A DNA stretch of 64,000 bases from assembly GCF_000750005.1 (NCBI RefSeq), contig NZ_JPYA01000105.1, positions 1 through 64,000 of the forward strand, written 5' to 3'. Position 1 is the first letter of the stretch. The number at the start of each line of letters is the position of its first letter. The notes beneath the pieces were generated by a model that saw only the letters and a list, made by a program, of their open reading frames with translations, made no database searches and had not been told where the DNA came from. Below are positions 17,999 through 28,093 of this stretch, piece after piece. This DNA comes from Geobacillus icigianus. GTDB taxonomy: Bacteria > Bacillota > Bacilli > Bacillales > Anoxybacillaceae. The position numbers and the translations under genes were made by a program.

Positions 17999-18029
17999 GA
18001 AAAAGGGCAAACTCCCGTTGGAATTGCCC
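17999..18029 (-). terminator. Terminator after minD
   Basis: On minus GGGCAA, a 13-nt loop, TTGCCC, then TTTTTCTTTT (stem arms at 18005-18010 and 18024-18029). It separates the mre-min transcript from spoIVFAB. Confidence 0.75.
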
Positions 18030-18039
18030 GGTGTTTCCC

Positions 18040-18849
18040 CTATTTCAGGCTAAATATTTTGCGAATCTTGGAAAACAGTCCTTTTTCTTCTTCCTCCAGC
18101 GGCGGCAGCGGCACCGACTCGCCGAGAATGCGGCGGGCGATGTTGCGGTAGGCGATCGACGCTTTGCTGTTCGGGTCAAGGACGATCGGCTCGCCGCGGT
18201 TCGACGCCTTGATCACGTTTTCATCGTCGGCGATAATGCCGAGCAGTTCGATCGACAGATGCATGACGATTTCATCGACATCGAGCATATCGCCGTTTTT
18301 GACCATGTGGCTGCGAATGCGGTTGATGATAAGGCGCGGCGGTTTGACATGCTCCTCAGCTTCGAGCAGCCCGATGATGCGGTCGGCATCGCGGACCGCC
18401 GACACTTCCGGAGTCGTAACGACGATCGCCTCATCGGCGCCGGCGACAGCGTTGCGGTAGCCTTGTTCAATGCCGGCCGGGCAGTCGATCAGCACATAGT
18501 CGTACTCCTGCTTGAGCTGTTCAACGAGCTCCTTCATCTGCTCAGGGGTGACCGCTGATTTGTCGCTCGTTTGCGCCGCCGGCAGCAAATACAAGTGGTT
18601 ATCGAACCGCTTGTCCTTCACTAGCGCTTTTTGCACTGTGCAGCGTCCTTCGACGACGTCGACGAGGTCATAAATGATGCGGTTCTCAAGCCCAAGCACG
18701 ACATCGAGATTGCGCAGCCCGATATCGGTGTCCACCAGACACACTCGCTTGCCGAGAATGGCAAGAGCCGTCCCAAGATTCGCGGTCGTCGTTGTCTTGC
18801 CGACGCCGCCCTTTCCGGAAGTGATGACGATCGCTTCTCCCACGGTCAT
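18040..18849 (-). CDS. minD: Septum site-determining ATPase MinD
   Basis: A 269-aa deviant-Walker ATPase that carries MinC to the membrane to block polar division. The P-loop [10 protein letters not shown] is near residue 12, [18 protein letters not shown] follows, and [10 protein letters not shown] is the switch region. The C-terminal amphipathic helix ([13 protein letters not shown]) is the membrane-targeting sequence. Its ATG overlaps the minC stop by 4 nt. Confidence 0.97.
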   Translation of the reverse strand: MTVGEAIVITSGKGGVGKTTTTANLGTALAILGKRVCLVDTDIGLRNLDVVLGLENRIIYDLVDVVEGRCTVQKALVKDKRFDNHLYLLPAAQTSDKSAVTPEQMKELVEQLKQEYDYVLIDCPAGIEQGYRNAVAGADEAIVVTTPEVSAVRDADRIIGLLEAEEHVKPPRLIINRIRSHMVKNGDMLDVDEIVMHLSIELLGIIADDENVIKASNRGEPIVLDPNSKASIAYRNIARRILGESVPLPPLEEEEKGLFSKIRKIFSLK

Positions 18850-19532
18850 ACTCTCCTTTCTAAGCGCGTCAAATTCGGCCGCAAATGCATGAGCAGCTGC
18901 AGGCGGTCGACAACAATTTGATTTTGTTCATTGATATAAGCGCATTCCATTTCGTTTCTTTCGTCCGTTTTATAATCGGGAGCCCGATTCATGACATCGC
19001 CGATGCCAAGCTGCATCGGCTTCATCACGGAAGCGGCGATGACCGCCTCCTTGTTTCCGCCATAGCCGGCGTGGGCGATGCCGCGCAAGGCGCCGAGAAT
19101 GAAAATATTGCCCCCGGCGATGACCATTCCGCCAGGGTTCACGTCACCGATCAGCAGCAAATCCCCCTCAACGTGGAGCACTTGCCCGGAGCGGACGATG
19201 CGCGAAACGGTCACAATCTCCGCCTTCCGCAGCCATTCCTTCGCTTCCGCTTTTGACACGACATTGCTTTCGATCGACTCGACGACCAAATTTTTGGAAC
19301 GGCGAATGAGCGCGCGCACCTCCTCCTCCTGCTCAGGCGTCAAATAGCGATTCCCCATGTTCAGATGAACGGAGACAAGCGGGCTGTTGGACGCGATCCC
19401 GCCGGCTTGGTTGACGAGCCGCTCCTCGATTTCTTTCAATAAATCCTCGTACGAGCAGCGGTCGTCCAGATGCAGCGTCAGCCCATCTTTCGTTCCTTTC
19501 ATCGTCACGTACTGCTGCTTCTGTTTTGCCAC
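18846..19532 (-). CDS. minC: Septum inhibitor MinC
   Basis: A 228-aa FtsZ antagonist. The N-terminal domain ([20 protein letters not shown]) acts on FtsZ. The C-terminal beta-helix ([21 protein letters not shown]) dimerises and binds MinD. I start at GTG 19532 ([10 protein letters not shown]), which gives the family length. The much longer upstream reading has no homologous content. The preceding Shine-Dalgarno is modest (GGGGTG). Downstream of mreD in the mreBCD-minCD operon. Confidence 0.93.
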   Translation of the reverse strand: MAKQKQQYVTMKGTKDGLTLHLDDRCSYEDLLKEIEERLVNQAGGIASNSPLVSVHLNMGNRYLTPEQEEEVRALIRRSKNLVVESIESNVVSKAEAKEWLRKAEIVTVSRIVRSGQVLHVEGDLLLIGDVNPGGMVIAGGNIFILGALRGIAHAGYGGNKEAVIAASVMKPMQLGIGDVMNRAPDYKTDERNEMECAYINEQNQIVVDRLQLLMHLRPNLTRLERRV

Positions 19533-19582
19533 AACGTTCACCCCAACGAATAATTCTACAAGCCGGACCGTTTTTCCTCTTT

Positions 19583-20101
19583 TTATTCCCCTTGCTCCAG
19601 CCGGCGAATTTTGGCCAGCCACCGTTCCAACACGGGTAAACCGATGAGCAGAAAGGCGGTGTTCAACAGCAGCGTCGGCCATAGACGGCGCTCCCAGAAC
19701 ACAGCAAACGGCCAGTCCGTCCGCCCGATCAGCAGCTGAATGCCGTACACATAGCTGTCAAGCAGCGCGATGGCGAGCAGCGACAGCAAAAACGACACGA
19801 GCCAGTTAGGTTGAAGCCATTTCGTTGCTTTGCCCGCCAAATACGCAAGGAGCGTATAGGCAAACGCGTAAACGCCGAGCAGCTCCGTATAAACGCAGTC
19901 ATACAAAAACCCGAAGATGAACCCGTATCCCATCGCCCGAGTCCCGCCGAAATGCATCGCGGTAAGCACAAGGAAAATAAGAAAAAACCGAGGAACAAAA
20001 AAATAGTGGATGTACCAGTCCCCTTTCGGCCAGACATCAACGGCGATACTTTCACTGACAAAACAGAACACCGCAAGGAAAGGGAGCTGCCACTTGTTCA
20101 T
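19583..20101 (-). CDS. mreD: Rod shape-determining protein MreD
   Basis: A 172-aa integral membrane component of the elongasome with about five hydrophobic segments and the family-like [26 protein letters not shown]. Its ATG overlaps the mreC stop by 4 nt (TGA within ATGA). Confidence 0.93.
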   Translation of the reverse strand: MNKWQLPFLAVFCFVSESIAVDVWPKGDWYIHYFFVPRFFLIFLVLTAMHFGGTRAMGYGFIFGFLYDCVYTELLGVYAFAYTLLAYLAGKATKWLQPNWLVSFLLSLLAIALLDSYVYGIQLLIGRTDWPFAVFWERRLWPTLLLNTAFLLIGLPVLERWLAKIRRLEQGE

Positions 20102-20964
20102 TTTGCTTCCTCCTCTTCTTGCAGTGCCGCATCGATCGTCCGCTTGACAATGATGACATCATCAATGTCATACAAATTGGCAAACGGTTTGACATAGACG
20201 ATTTTCGTCAAGCCGTACTGGCCTGGTTTGATTTCCGTTACTTCGCCGATCGGCAGCCCTTTGGGAAACACGCCGCCGAGTCCGGACGTCAACACTTTTT
20301 GTTTTTTTTCCACTTTGGCGTCGATCGGAATTTCGCCAAGCAGCAGCTCGCGCCGTTTCTCGTCATAGCCTTCGATCAAGCCAAACACGTTTTCCTTGCC
20401 TTGGACATAGGCGGAAATGCGGTTGTTTTGGTCAAGCGCGCTTAACAGCTGCACGGTTGAGGTAAACTGCGAGGCGTGCTGCACCTTGCCGACGAGTCCG
20501 GCCGGGGTAATGACCGCCATATCTTTTTTCACCCCGTGCTGCGCTCCTTTGTTCACGATGATCGTCTCTCGCCACCGATCCGGATTGCGTCCGATCACCG
20601 TCGCCTGAATCGGAACAAAGTCGCGCAAGCTTTCTTTTTTATCAAGCAAGGCGCGCAGCCGCCCGTTTTCCTGGCGCAGCTCCTCGACTTCCGTCTCCAG
20701 CGCCGCATATTCCTCCAGTCTCGCTTTCAGCAACTCGTTTTCCTCGTATGTATGGCGAAGATCGTTGACATTTTCAAGGAAGCCCGCCACAAGCTGTGCA
20801 GGCTTCCCGAACAGAAGCTGGACAAAGCCAACCGCGTCTTTGACGAATTGTTCCGGCCATGTGAGCTGCTCACGGCTGCGCAGCGAAAAGCCGATCAACA
20901 TGACAAGGATGACGATGCTGACAAGCAAAAAAACGAGGCGCTTATTTCCGAAAAACTGTGGCAT
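20098..20964 (-). CDS. mreC: Rod shape-determining protein MreC
   Basis: A 288-aa bitopic scaffold linking MreB with wall enzymes. One N-terminal membrane segment (LVFLLVSIVILVMLIGFSL), then a coiled coil (about 65-110, ENELLKARLEEYAALETEVE), then the beta-domain with PIQATVIGRNPDRWRETIIV and GLVGKVQHASQFTSTVQLLS. Confidence 0.96.
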   Translation of the reverse strand: MPQFFGNKRLVFLLVSIVILVMLIGFSLRSREQLTWPEQFVKDAVGFVQLLFGKPAQLVAGFLENVNDLRHTYEENELLKARLEEYAALETEVEELRQENGRLRALLDKKESLRDFVPIQATVIGRNPDRWRETIIVNKGAQHGVKKDMAVITPAGLVGKVQHASQFTSTVQLLSALDQNNRISAYVQGKENVFGLIEGYDEKRRELLLGEIPIDAKVEKKQKVLTSGLGGVFPKGLPIGEVTEIKPGQYGLTKIVYVKPFANLYDIDDVIIVKRTIDAALQEEEEAK

Positions 20965-20984
20965 AGATGAGCACCTTCTTGCCG

Positions 20985-22046
<1,062 letters not shown>

Positions 22047-22130
22047 TCATTGAAAAAATAGGTCGGATGTCAGTCATTTATAACTTGTACAACACCGCCC
22101 GAACCGATTCGGGAAAAACTCATAGTTGAT

Positions 22131-22159
22131 ATTATACCTGATTCGACAAAAAATGAGAA
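22131..22159 (-). promoter_or_regulatory. Sigma-A promoter of mreB operon
   Basis: Perfect TATAAT (complement of 22131-22136), 17-nt spacer, TTCTCA (complement of 22154-22159). The transcript leader then contains CCCGAATCGGTTCGGG, a short hairpin. Confidence 0.7.
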
Positions 22160-22162
22160 CCG

Positions 22163-22843
22163 CTAGACATATCCTTTTTCTTTTAAACTGATGAATTTTT
22201 GATCGCCGATGATGAGATGATCGAGGAGCTCGATGCCGATGATGCGGCCGCACTCCGCGAGCCGTTTCGTAACATCGATGTCTTCGCGGCTTGGCGTCGG
22301 ATCGCCGGAAGGGTGGTTGTGCACGCAAATGACCGAGGCGGCGGAACGCTTGATCGCCTCTTTAAACACTTCGCGCGGATGGACGATGGAGGCGTTTAAA
22401 CTGCCGATGAACACCGTTTTGCGATAGATGACTTGGTTTTTCGTGTTGAGGTAAATAGCAACAAAATGTTCCTGCGATAAAAAACGCATGTCTTCCATCA
22501 CATACTTCGCTCCATCTTCCGGGCAGCGGATGACATAACGTTCAGCGTATCCTGGCTGATGGATGCGGCGCCCGAGCTCCAACGCCGCCAAAATTTGCGC
22601 CGCTTTCGTCGGGCCAATTCCTTTGATGTTGGTCATTTCTTCAGCTGTCGCGTCTTTGAGCAAGCGCAACCCTTCGAAATGGCGCAGGAGGCGCTGGGCG
22701 AGCTGCACGACCGATTCGTCCTTCGTTCCTGTGCGCAGCAAAATCGCTAACAGTTCATGATCGGATAAGCTTTCCGGTCCGAAAGACAGCAGCCGTTCAC
22801 GCGGGCGACTGGCTTTCGGCACATCGCGGATCATCCATGCCAT
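22163..22843 (-). CDS. radC: RadC/JAB-domain protein
   Basis: A 226-aa protein with a helix-hairpin-helix N-terminal half (MTNIKGIGPTKAAQILAALE) and a JAB/MPN metalloprotease-like C-terminal half with HNHPSGDPTPSREDI, the zinc-binding motif. The classical DNA-repair role is doubtful; the true function is unsettled. SD GGGGAGATACG precedes ATG 22843. It sits between maf and mreB, as in B. subtilis. A 44-bp tandem repeat array lies directly upstream. Confidence 0.92.
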   Translation of the reverse strand: MAWMIRDVPKASRPRERLLSFGPESLSDHELLAILLRTGTKDESVVQLAQRLLRHFEGLRLLKDATAEEMTNIKGIGPTKAAQILAALELGRRIHQPGYAERYVIRCPEDGAKYVMEDMRFLSQEHFVAIYLNTKNQVIYRKTVFIGSLNASIVHPREVFKEAIKRSAASVICVHNHPSGDPTPSREDIDVTKRLAECGRIIGIELLDHLIIGDQKFISLKEKGYV

Positions 22844-22895
22844 CGTATCTCCCCTTTTTAATGATAGTCAAGCTCCCCGGCGAGCGGGGAGAAAC

Positions 22896-23110
22896 TTTTC
22901 GTGGCGCGCGTTGTCCGCCATCGGCCCACGAAGGCGCCCTTTTCATGACACGTTTTGTCCGCCATGGATCCACGAAAGCGGCCTTTTCGTGACGCGTTTT
23001 GTCCGTCATGGATCCACGAAGGCGGCCTTTTCGTGACGCGTTTTGTCCGTCATACATCCACGAAGGCGGCCACTCCCTTGCTGTGACGCGCGTTGTCCAC
23101 CACTGGCCGC
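22896..23110. repeat. 44-bp tandem repeat array between maf and radC
   Basis: Four head-to-tail units of exactly 44 bp start at 22896, 22940, 22984 and 23028, with a fifth degenerate unit from 23072. The central units read TTTTCGTGACGCGTTTTGTC, then CGTCATGGATCCACGAAGGC, then GGCC. CACGAA at the end of one unit and TTCGTG at the start of the next form repeated hairpins. Units three and four are almost identical; the outer ones are diverged. There are no spacers, so it is not a CRISPR. Confidence 0.9.
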
Positions 23111-23140
23111 CGAGCAGCCGACCGCAGCGCGGCTGGCCGT

Positions 23141-23722
23141 TTACACCTCGGAAGGCGGCCAGCCGAGCCGGCGCAGTTCCCGGACCGTGCGCGACAACGG
23201 CAAGCCCACGACGGTCAAATAATCGCCTTCGATTCGTTTGACAAACAGGGCGGCGCGGCCTTGGATGCCATACGCCCCCGCCTTGTCCATCGGCTCCCCG
23301 GTCGCAATATAGGCGGCGATTTCCTCGTCATCGAGCTCCCAAAACGTCACCGCTGTTTTTTCCGCAAACGAGGTGATGGACCCTTGAGGGAGTGCGATGG
23401 CGACACCGGTCCATACGTCATGCGTCCGCCCGGACAACTGACGCAGCATGGCGAATGCTTCTTCTTCCGTGCGCGGCTTCCCTAACAAGCGGCCATCGCA
23501 CACAACGATCGTATCAGCGCCAAGAACATACGCGTCGGGAAAAGAGGACATCACCGCCTCCACTTTCCGGCGGGCAAGAAGTTGAACCGCTTCATCAGGG
23601 GGCGTTCCGGGGGGAATCGTCTCATCGGCATGGCTTTCCTGCACGTCAAACGCCCAGCCGGCCAGCTCGAGGATCTGCCTTCGTCGAGGGGAGCGGGATG
23701 CAAGCACGAACCGTGGAGGCAT
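23141..23722 (-). CDS. maf: Maf nucleotide pyrophosphatase
   Basis: A 193-aa house-cleaning enzyme hydrolysing non-canonical nucleoside triphosphates (dTTP/UTP type in this subfamily). [17 protein letters not shown] is the nucleotide-binding start, [15 protein letters not shown] the catalytic segment, and [22 protein letters not shown] the C-terminal signature. SD GGAGAATGAGCG precedes ATG 23722. Confidence 0.95.
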   Translation of the reverse strand: MPPRFVLASRSPRRRQILELAGWAFDVQESHADETIPPGTPPDEAVQLLARRKVEAVMSSFPDAYVLGADTIVVCDGRLLGKPRTEEEAFAMLRQLSGRTHDVWTGVAIALPQGSITSFAEKTAVTFWELDDEEIAAYIATGEPMDKAGAYGIQGRAALFVKRIEGDYLTVVGLPLSRTVRELRRLGWPPSEV

Positions 23723-23854
23723 CGCTCATTCTCCTTTCGCTCGTTTCGGTTCGGAAGATTCACTTGTATCGTAGCAAATTTTGCGGTGAAAGGCAATTTT
23801 CTGTATAGATGCCATTTGAAGCATGAACATTTGCAGATTTTACTAGGCATTTGA

Positions 23855-23960
23855 TCGACTGTCGGGCGACCGAACAACGCCGCTTTCAGACCCATGTATG
23901 GGTCTGTGAAGCGGGTGGTTGTTCGGGCTTCCAAGCCACAGGCTTGCCTTCGACAGTCGA
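23855..23960. repeat. Large three-way-junction inverted-repeat element
   Basis: A perfect 10-bp outer stem (TCGACTGTCG 23855-23864 with CGACAGTCGA 23951-23960) encloses two hairpins. The first, 23870-23926, is CCGAACAAC/GTTGTTCGG continuing through CCGCTT/AAGCGG and CAGACCCA/TGGGTCTG with a TGTA loop. The second is CAAGCC-ACA-GGCTTG at 23932-23946. It could be a structured RNA, a palindromic mobile element or a protein-binding cruciform. The rest of the 427-bp maf-spoIIB gap shows nothing recognisable except the spoIIB terminator. Confidence 0.75.
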
Positions 23961-24130
23961 AAAATGGACAAACGTCTTTTCCGTCAAGGATATGTGAAAC
24001 GTTTTCGTTGCCATCTATATAAGTTGAAATTTTGTTTTACATCCAGCCGATCACTCGCCACGTTATATCATAGTCGACTTGTATGGAGATAAATATAGAA
24101 ACGAAAAATCGGAAATTCTTATGCAATAGG

Positions 24131-24166
24131 CAAAAAAAAAACGGGGCTTCTAGCTCCCTAGCGGCA
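24131..24166 (-). terminator. Probable terminator after spoIIB
   Basis: On minus a modest stem (CTAGGGAGCT ... AGCCCCG) is followed by ten T residues, starting right at the spoIIB stop. The stem is weak but the U-run is long. Confidence 0.5.
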
Positions 24167-25265
24167 CCAATTCGATATAAGCGGCGAGCGCCTCGAGCAG
24201 CTGTTGCTGGGCTTTGGCCAACAGCGCTTCATCCCGTCGCTCTTTGTATGCGGCAAGGGCGACATACGCCTGCTTCAGCGCTTCAACATACCGACCGACT
24301 GTTTTGTCGCTTGAAGCGTTGCTTTTTTCTAACGCGTCATACGCCTTTTGGAGCGCCTGCCAGTCATCTTCTCCTGCTTTCCTGCCGCCAAGCAAAGCCG
24401 CGGAGACCGCTGCCATGTTTTCATACAAAACCTCCCCTTTTTGGATGGCCTCCGACCGGCGCGCCGCCGCTTCGGCGGCAAACGACAGCTCTTTGACATA
24501 CGTGCTTGGCACCCTTTGGCGGTATTGGTCGTTGACCGCCCGCAACGTTTCCTTATCCGCGCCGACGGCGATATAGAGCGCTGCCGGTTTTTGCCCCGCG
24601 ACGACGACCGGCACGCCTGCTGTTTTGATCGATTCGGACGCCTGCTTGGCCGCCGCCGCATTCGAATAGACGCCCGCTTGAATGACCGCAATGGAAAACG
24701 GCGCTCGTATGACGCTTTCTCTCCCTTCTCCTCCCGCCGCCGTTTCAGGCTTTGTCAATTCCGTCATCGCTTCAGATGCCGGCGACGAAGCCAATTTTTC
24801 CTTCGGAATGATGTGCAGCACCGTCATGCCAAACGCCATGCCGACCAACGCAGCGACCAACGCGGCGGCAAGCAGCGACTTGGCTTGAGCCGGCAGCCGC
24901 CATGTCCGACGTCTGGCGCTTTTCTTTTGTTGCATCGCCTCGGAAACGGAAATGACCCGTTCATCCGCCTCAAGGGCGGCCGCCTCTTCCCAACCCGTCG
25001 TTTCAACATCTTCTCGAACTTGCCCATCCTCCGTAAACCACAGGCCTGTTGATGGCTTGCCTGCGGATGGCCCGCCTTCTTGAAACGCGCTCACTTGGCG
25101 GCTGTCATCCGCCTCGTTTTTGGCTCGCTGTCCTTTCCCTAGATGGCTGTCCACCGGATATCCATCCGACTCCTCGGACGGCCGTCCTTCCGACGAACGC
25201 TCCACGGTAAATGGGCGGGGCTTGCCGTTGATATTCACCATAATGCGCATGCGCTGCTTGTCCAT
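24150..25265 (-). CDS. spoIIB: Stage II sporulation protein B, SPOR-domain
   Basis: A 371-aa bitopic protein that localises to the sporulation septum and speeds engulfment. The cytoplasmic N-terminal ~130 residues are charged and begin with IMVNINGKPRPFTV, similar to B. subtilis SpoIIB. One membrane span (about 130-152) follows, then an extracytoplasmic SPOR domain (about 190-260, SIAVIQAGVYSNAAAAKQAS) expected to bind denuded glycan, and a helical tail. ATG 25265 is preceded by AAGGACGG. The first 39 codons of the longer reading overlap the pil terminator and are rejected. Synteny (between maf and the comC/pil locus) supports the name. Confidence 0.85.
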   Translation of the reverse strand: MDKQRMRIMVNINGKPRPFTVERSSEGRPSEESDGYPVDSHLGKGQRAKNEADDSRQVSAFQEGGPSAGKPSTGLWFTEDGQVREDVETTGWEEAAALEADERVISVSEAMQQKKSARRRTWRLPAQAKSLLAAALVAALVGMAFGMTVLHIIPKEKLASSPASEAMTELTKPETAAGGEGRESVIRAPFSIAVIQAGVYSNAAAAKQASESIKTAGVPVVVAGQKPAALYIAVGADKETLRAVNDQYRQRVPSTYVKELSFAAEAAARRSEAIQKGEVLYENMAAVSAALLGGRKAGEDDWQALQKAYDALEKSNASSDKTVGRYVEALKQAYVALAAYKERRDEALLAKAQQQLLEALAAYIELVPLGS

Positions 25266-25321
25266 TTGGCCACCGTCCTTCTTCCTGCTTCGATTTCTTT
25301 CGCCTATCTTACCACAAACGG

Positions 25322-25353
25322 AAAAAAAAAGAACAAGACATTTGTCGTCTTGT
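25322..25353 (-). terminator. Terminator of the pilus machinery operon
   Basis: On minus ACAAGAC, a seven-base loop, GTCTTGT(T), then TTCTTTTTTTTT (arms 25332-25339 and 25347-25353). It lies 30 bp past the last pilin-like gene and upstream of spoIIB. Confidence 0.8.
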
Positions 25354-25381
25354 CCCCGCTTCTGTTCTTCATTTTCCGACA

Positions 25382-25843
25382 TTATCGGTCACGAATCATC
25401 TCCGTCCCCAGCGCTTCGACAGGAATCGGCTGCTCGCGCCCCTCATAGGCGCAAAGCTGCTTCGTCTCCCCTTTCAAGCAAACGGCGTAATCGATCCCGC
25501 CGTCTTCCCGCTTTGTGGCAAGCACGTACGATGGATTCGTTTCCGGCGGCAATACATTTCCGGTAAACGGATCTTCGATTGGATCCAGCAAACCGTTGCC
25601 CACCAATTCTCCATACGACAATATGGCAGAAGAACGGGCTGGCAAAAATTCCACTTTCTCGGCGCCGACATACAGCCGCGCCGCTTCATATAGTCCATAC
25701 GCATTGGAAACAAACGCCCGCTCGCGCGCACGGTCGATCACCGTCCACATGGCAAGACCGACGATCATCGCCACAATACCGATGATGACGAGCACAGCCA
25801 AAAGCTCAATGAGGGTCATCCCCCGCTTCATGCGAATGAGCAT
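25382..25843 (-). CDS. Type IV pilin-like protein closing the pil operon
   Basis: A 153-aa prepilin. A short basic leader ending in Gly is followed by MTLIELLAVLVIIGIVAMIV, so the prepilin peptidase would cut at RG-MTLIE and leave Glu5. The C-terminal globular part has two cysteines (AVCLKGETKQLC) that may form the terminal disulfide loop of pilins. SD GGTGGAAG precedes ATG 25843; a second Met (MKRG) lies four codons in. Its place after pilO suggests a minor pilin or pseudopilin rather than the main subunit. Confidence 0.85.
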   Translation of the reverse strand: MLIRMKRGMTLIELLAVLVIIGIVAMIVGLAMWTVIDRARERAFVSNAYGLYEAARLYVGAEKVEFLPARSSAILSYGELVGNGLLDPIEDPFTGNVLPPETNPSYVLATKREDGGIDYAVCLKGETKQLCAYEGREQPIPVEALGTEMIRDR

Positions 25844-25864
25844 ATCGGACTTCCACCATCCCCG

Positions 25865-26572
25865 CTACCGTCCCGAAGGCGGCGCCACTTCCACGAGCGG
25901 ATTGTCTTTGCCGCTTGGCGGAGGGACATCGCGAACGGGAGACAACTGTTTCCATTTCTCAAGCTTCGGAGCATAAAACGCACGAACGGTCACCGAATAC
26001 GTCAACGGTTGGACTTCATCAGCGATGGACATCAGCTCCGGAGGCCCAGTGACGGTCAACCCTTCAATCGCCACGATGCGCTCCGACTGCTCCAACACCT
26101 CTAAAAACCGTTCAAGCTGATAATAGGAAGGCGACTGCACGGTCAGTTGGGCGGTGATGGATTGAATGCTGCTTGACGGAGAAACCGCTCGATTTCCTTC
26201 GCTTCCGTTGTTCGTTCCACTGTCGTTCTGCTGTGAAGATGCTGCTCCTTCATCAGAAAAATTGACGCTCACCAGCTGGCTGTCAGCGATATATTCCGCT
26301 TTCTGAAACAAGAGCAACAACTGGTCCGTAAGCGGATGGACAGGGACTTTTTTTTGCAATGAAGCAACGGTTTGTGCTGTTTCCTCTGAAGAAGGAGGCA
26401 GCTTTTGCTTCAAAGCGGCGAGCACCTTTTTCTCGCTTTGCACCGTTTGCTCCATCTGCTCGAGCTGGCTGTAGCGAGGCATGACCAGCCATGAATAGGC
26501 GGCCGCAAACAAAAGCGCGGTGACCGCAGCCATTGCCGCAACAAGAAGCGGCCATTTGCCAAAGCGGCTCAT
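25865..26572 (-). CDS. pilO: Type IV pilus inner-membrane assembly protein PilO-like
   Basis: A 235-aa protein with a cytoplasmic start, one membrane span (about 8-30), a coiled coil (SQLEQMEQTVQSEKKVLAALKQ) and a C-terminal alpha/beta domain. This layout is that of PilO, which heterodimerises with PilN and couples the PilM ring to the pilus platform. The ATG overlaps the pilN stop (ATGA). An unusual Ser/Asn/Gly-rich insert lies at about 120-140. Sequence identity in this family is low; the call leans on architecture and the pilM-N-O order. Confidence 0.8.
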   Translation of the reverse strand: MSRFGKWPLLVAAMAAVTALLFAAAYSWLVMPRYSQLEQMEQTVQSEKKVLAALKQKLPPSSEETAQTVASLQKKVPVHPLTDQLLLLFQKAEYIADSQLVSVNFSDEGAASSQQNDSGTNNGSEGNRAVSPSSSIQSITAQLTVQSPSYYQLERFLEVLEQSERIVAIEGLTVTGPPELMSIADEVQPLTYSVTVRAFYAPKLEKWKQLSPVRDVPPPSGKDNPLVEVAPPSGR

Positions 26573-27144
26573 GATTTTTTTCCCTCCCCATCAGCCTGTT
26601 GCAGCTCCAGCTCATATTGCGCCATATATCTTGGCACGACTTGATGATCTTCCGGTTCGCCACTCGTCTCGCTATTGGCCGCCACATTGACCAGTTTGAC
26701 GTTTTTCACCATTCTCACTTTTTCTAATCGATCCAAATAATAGGCCGCCTCTTCCGGCGCATCAAACTGCACCACCATGGTCATCTTTGTCTGATCCGAG
26801 TACGTCACATTCATCATGAATCCGCGTTCGGGAAGCTGCTTTGTCAATGCCCGCAGCAACGGCACTGATTTCAGCGGATAGCGTTCCGCCCATTTCACCG
26901 CCTTCGCCAGCTCTTCTTGCTCCTTCTGTTCGTCTATATTTTTCATTTTCGCCGCCAGTACATCTTGCTCCGCTCGCACTTTTTTTAATTCCGCCTCCAA
27001 CATGGCCTGGCGATGATCCGCACGATCGATCAACCAATACAGCACCGAACCGGCTAGGAGAAGCAGCGCCGCCCCGAACAACAAAACGAGACGGATCGGC
27101 TGCCTCGTTTCTTTTTTCGGCAATAAATTGATTTCAGCGATCAT
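26569..27144 (-). CDS. pilN: Type IV pilus assembly protein PilN-like
   Basis: A 191-aa bitopic protein. The cytoplasmic N-terminus has the diagnostic AEINLLPKK motif that inserts into PilM, then a membrane span (about 18-38), a long coiled coil (ELKKVRAEQDVLAAKMKNID) and a ferredoxin-like domain. It overlaps pilM by 11 nt and pilO by 4 nt. Confidence 0.87.
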   Translation of the reverse strand: MIAEINLLPKKETRQPIRLVLLFGAALLLLAGSVLYWLIDRADHRQAMLEAELKKVRAEQDVLAAKMKNIDEQKEQEELAKAVKWAERYPLKSVPLLRALTKQLPERGFMMNVTYSDQTKMTMVVQFDAPEEAAYYLDRLEKVRMVKNVKLVNVAANSETSGEPEDHQVVPRYMAQYELELQQADGEGKKS

Positions 27145-28066
27145 CGTCAGCCCTTCCTTCTTTCAACGCCAATCCCCAGGCGAGATGAAAGCGGTCCGGC
27201 AGCGGATCAAGAGACGCGCTGAGCCGTTCTACAGGCACTTCAAGCCGCTCTGTCAAAGCCGTGAACACATGGCCCAACTCTGGATGATCGCCGGCGAGAA
27301 ACAGGCGTGTGATGGACTGTTTGCCTTGTTGGAGGGAAAACGAATAAAAGCTCATGATCCGTTCCATTTCCTTATACACATCGACGAACGGATCCACAAT
27401 CGCCGCCGTCCGGTCACGATAGGCTTCAAGCGGCAAATGGCGCATAAACAGCGGCAAATGACGATGAAACACGCTCAAATTCACGGCGGATTCGTCAAAC
27501 TGCACAAGCAAAATATGATCGTCCGGCGCAGCTTGTCCCGCCGCATAAAACGGACGATAAGCGCAAAGCGGCGATACATCCGCGGCCACCGGGCGCAAAT
27601 CGGCTTCTTCCAAAAGCGCCGCGTATTCCGACACCGCCTCTTCCGGCGCCGCAAACAGCAAAATCGACACCGCCTCGCTCGTTCTCTCCATCACCACATA
27701 ATCAAACACCGGATCGGCAAAAGGAAGCGGAATCGACTCGCCAAGCTCCAGAAATAAATAGCCGCGAATCTCTTCATCCGACAAATGAGAAGGAAGGGGC
27801 AAACTGCGGATCATGACGAATGGATCAGGGACGACAAAGCGCGCGCGATGGCCGTCTATTTTCCATTCCTCCACGCATTCGTCCAAAATCATGGCCAATG
27901 TTTCCCCATCGACGATGCGGCCGTCGCGAACAACCCCTACTGGCAATGCCCGTTCGCCCCATCGTTTCACTTCAGGCGGATGCCCTAGCTTGACTTCCAC
28001 ATAGCGAATGGCATGGTCTTTTACGACGATGTTCACATATTTGGACTTTCCCCACCATAACGCCAT
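27134..28066 (-). CDS. pilM: Type IV pilus actin-like protein PilM
   Basis: A 310-aa cytoplasmic actin-fold protein that forms a ring with the PilN tail. Recognisable parts are the strand-rich start (YVNIVVKDHAIRYVEVKLG), LFLELGESIPLPFADPVFDY, and LLVQFDESAVNLSVFH in place of the usual phosphate-2 loop. The N-terminal phosphate loop is degenerate (no clear DxG pattern), so nucleotide binding may be altered. First of pilM-N-O. Confidence 0.85.
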   Translation of the reverse strand: MALWWGKSKYVNIVVKDHAIRYVEVKLGHPPEVKRWGERALPVGVVRDGRIVDGETLAMILDECVEEWKIDGHRARFVVPDPFVMIRSLPLPSHLSDEEIRGYLFLELGESIPLPFADPVFDYVVMERTSEAVSILLFAAPEEAVSEYAALLEEADLRPVAADVSPLCAYRPFYAAGQAAPDDHILLVQFDESAVNLSVFHRHLPLFMRHLPLEAYRDRTAAIVDPFVDVYKEMERIMSFYSFSLQQGKQSITRLFLAGDHPELGHVFTALTERLEVPVERLSASLDPLPDRFHLAWGLALKEGRADDDR

Positions 28067-28093
28067 TCTCGTTCGCCCCCTTTCTTCCCATCC

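Noticed and set aside
18846..19682. A 278-residue MinC with an N-terminal extension
   Set aside because: The first 50 codons lie upstream of the conserved start, inside the region between mreD and minC, and have no MinC similarity.
22797..23057. 87-codon minus frame across the 44-bp repeats
   Set aside because: It overlaps the true radC start, has no ribosome site and its apparent repeats simply mirror the DNA repeats.
22896..23110. CRISPR array
   Set aside because: The 44-bp units are contiguous with no spacers and there are no cas genes nearby.
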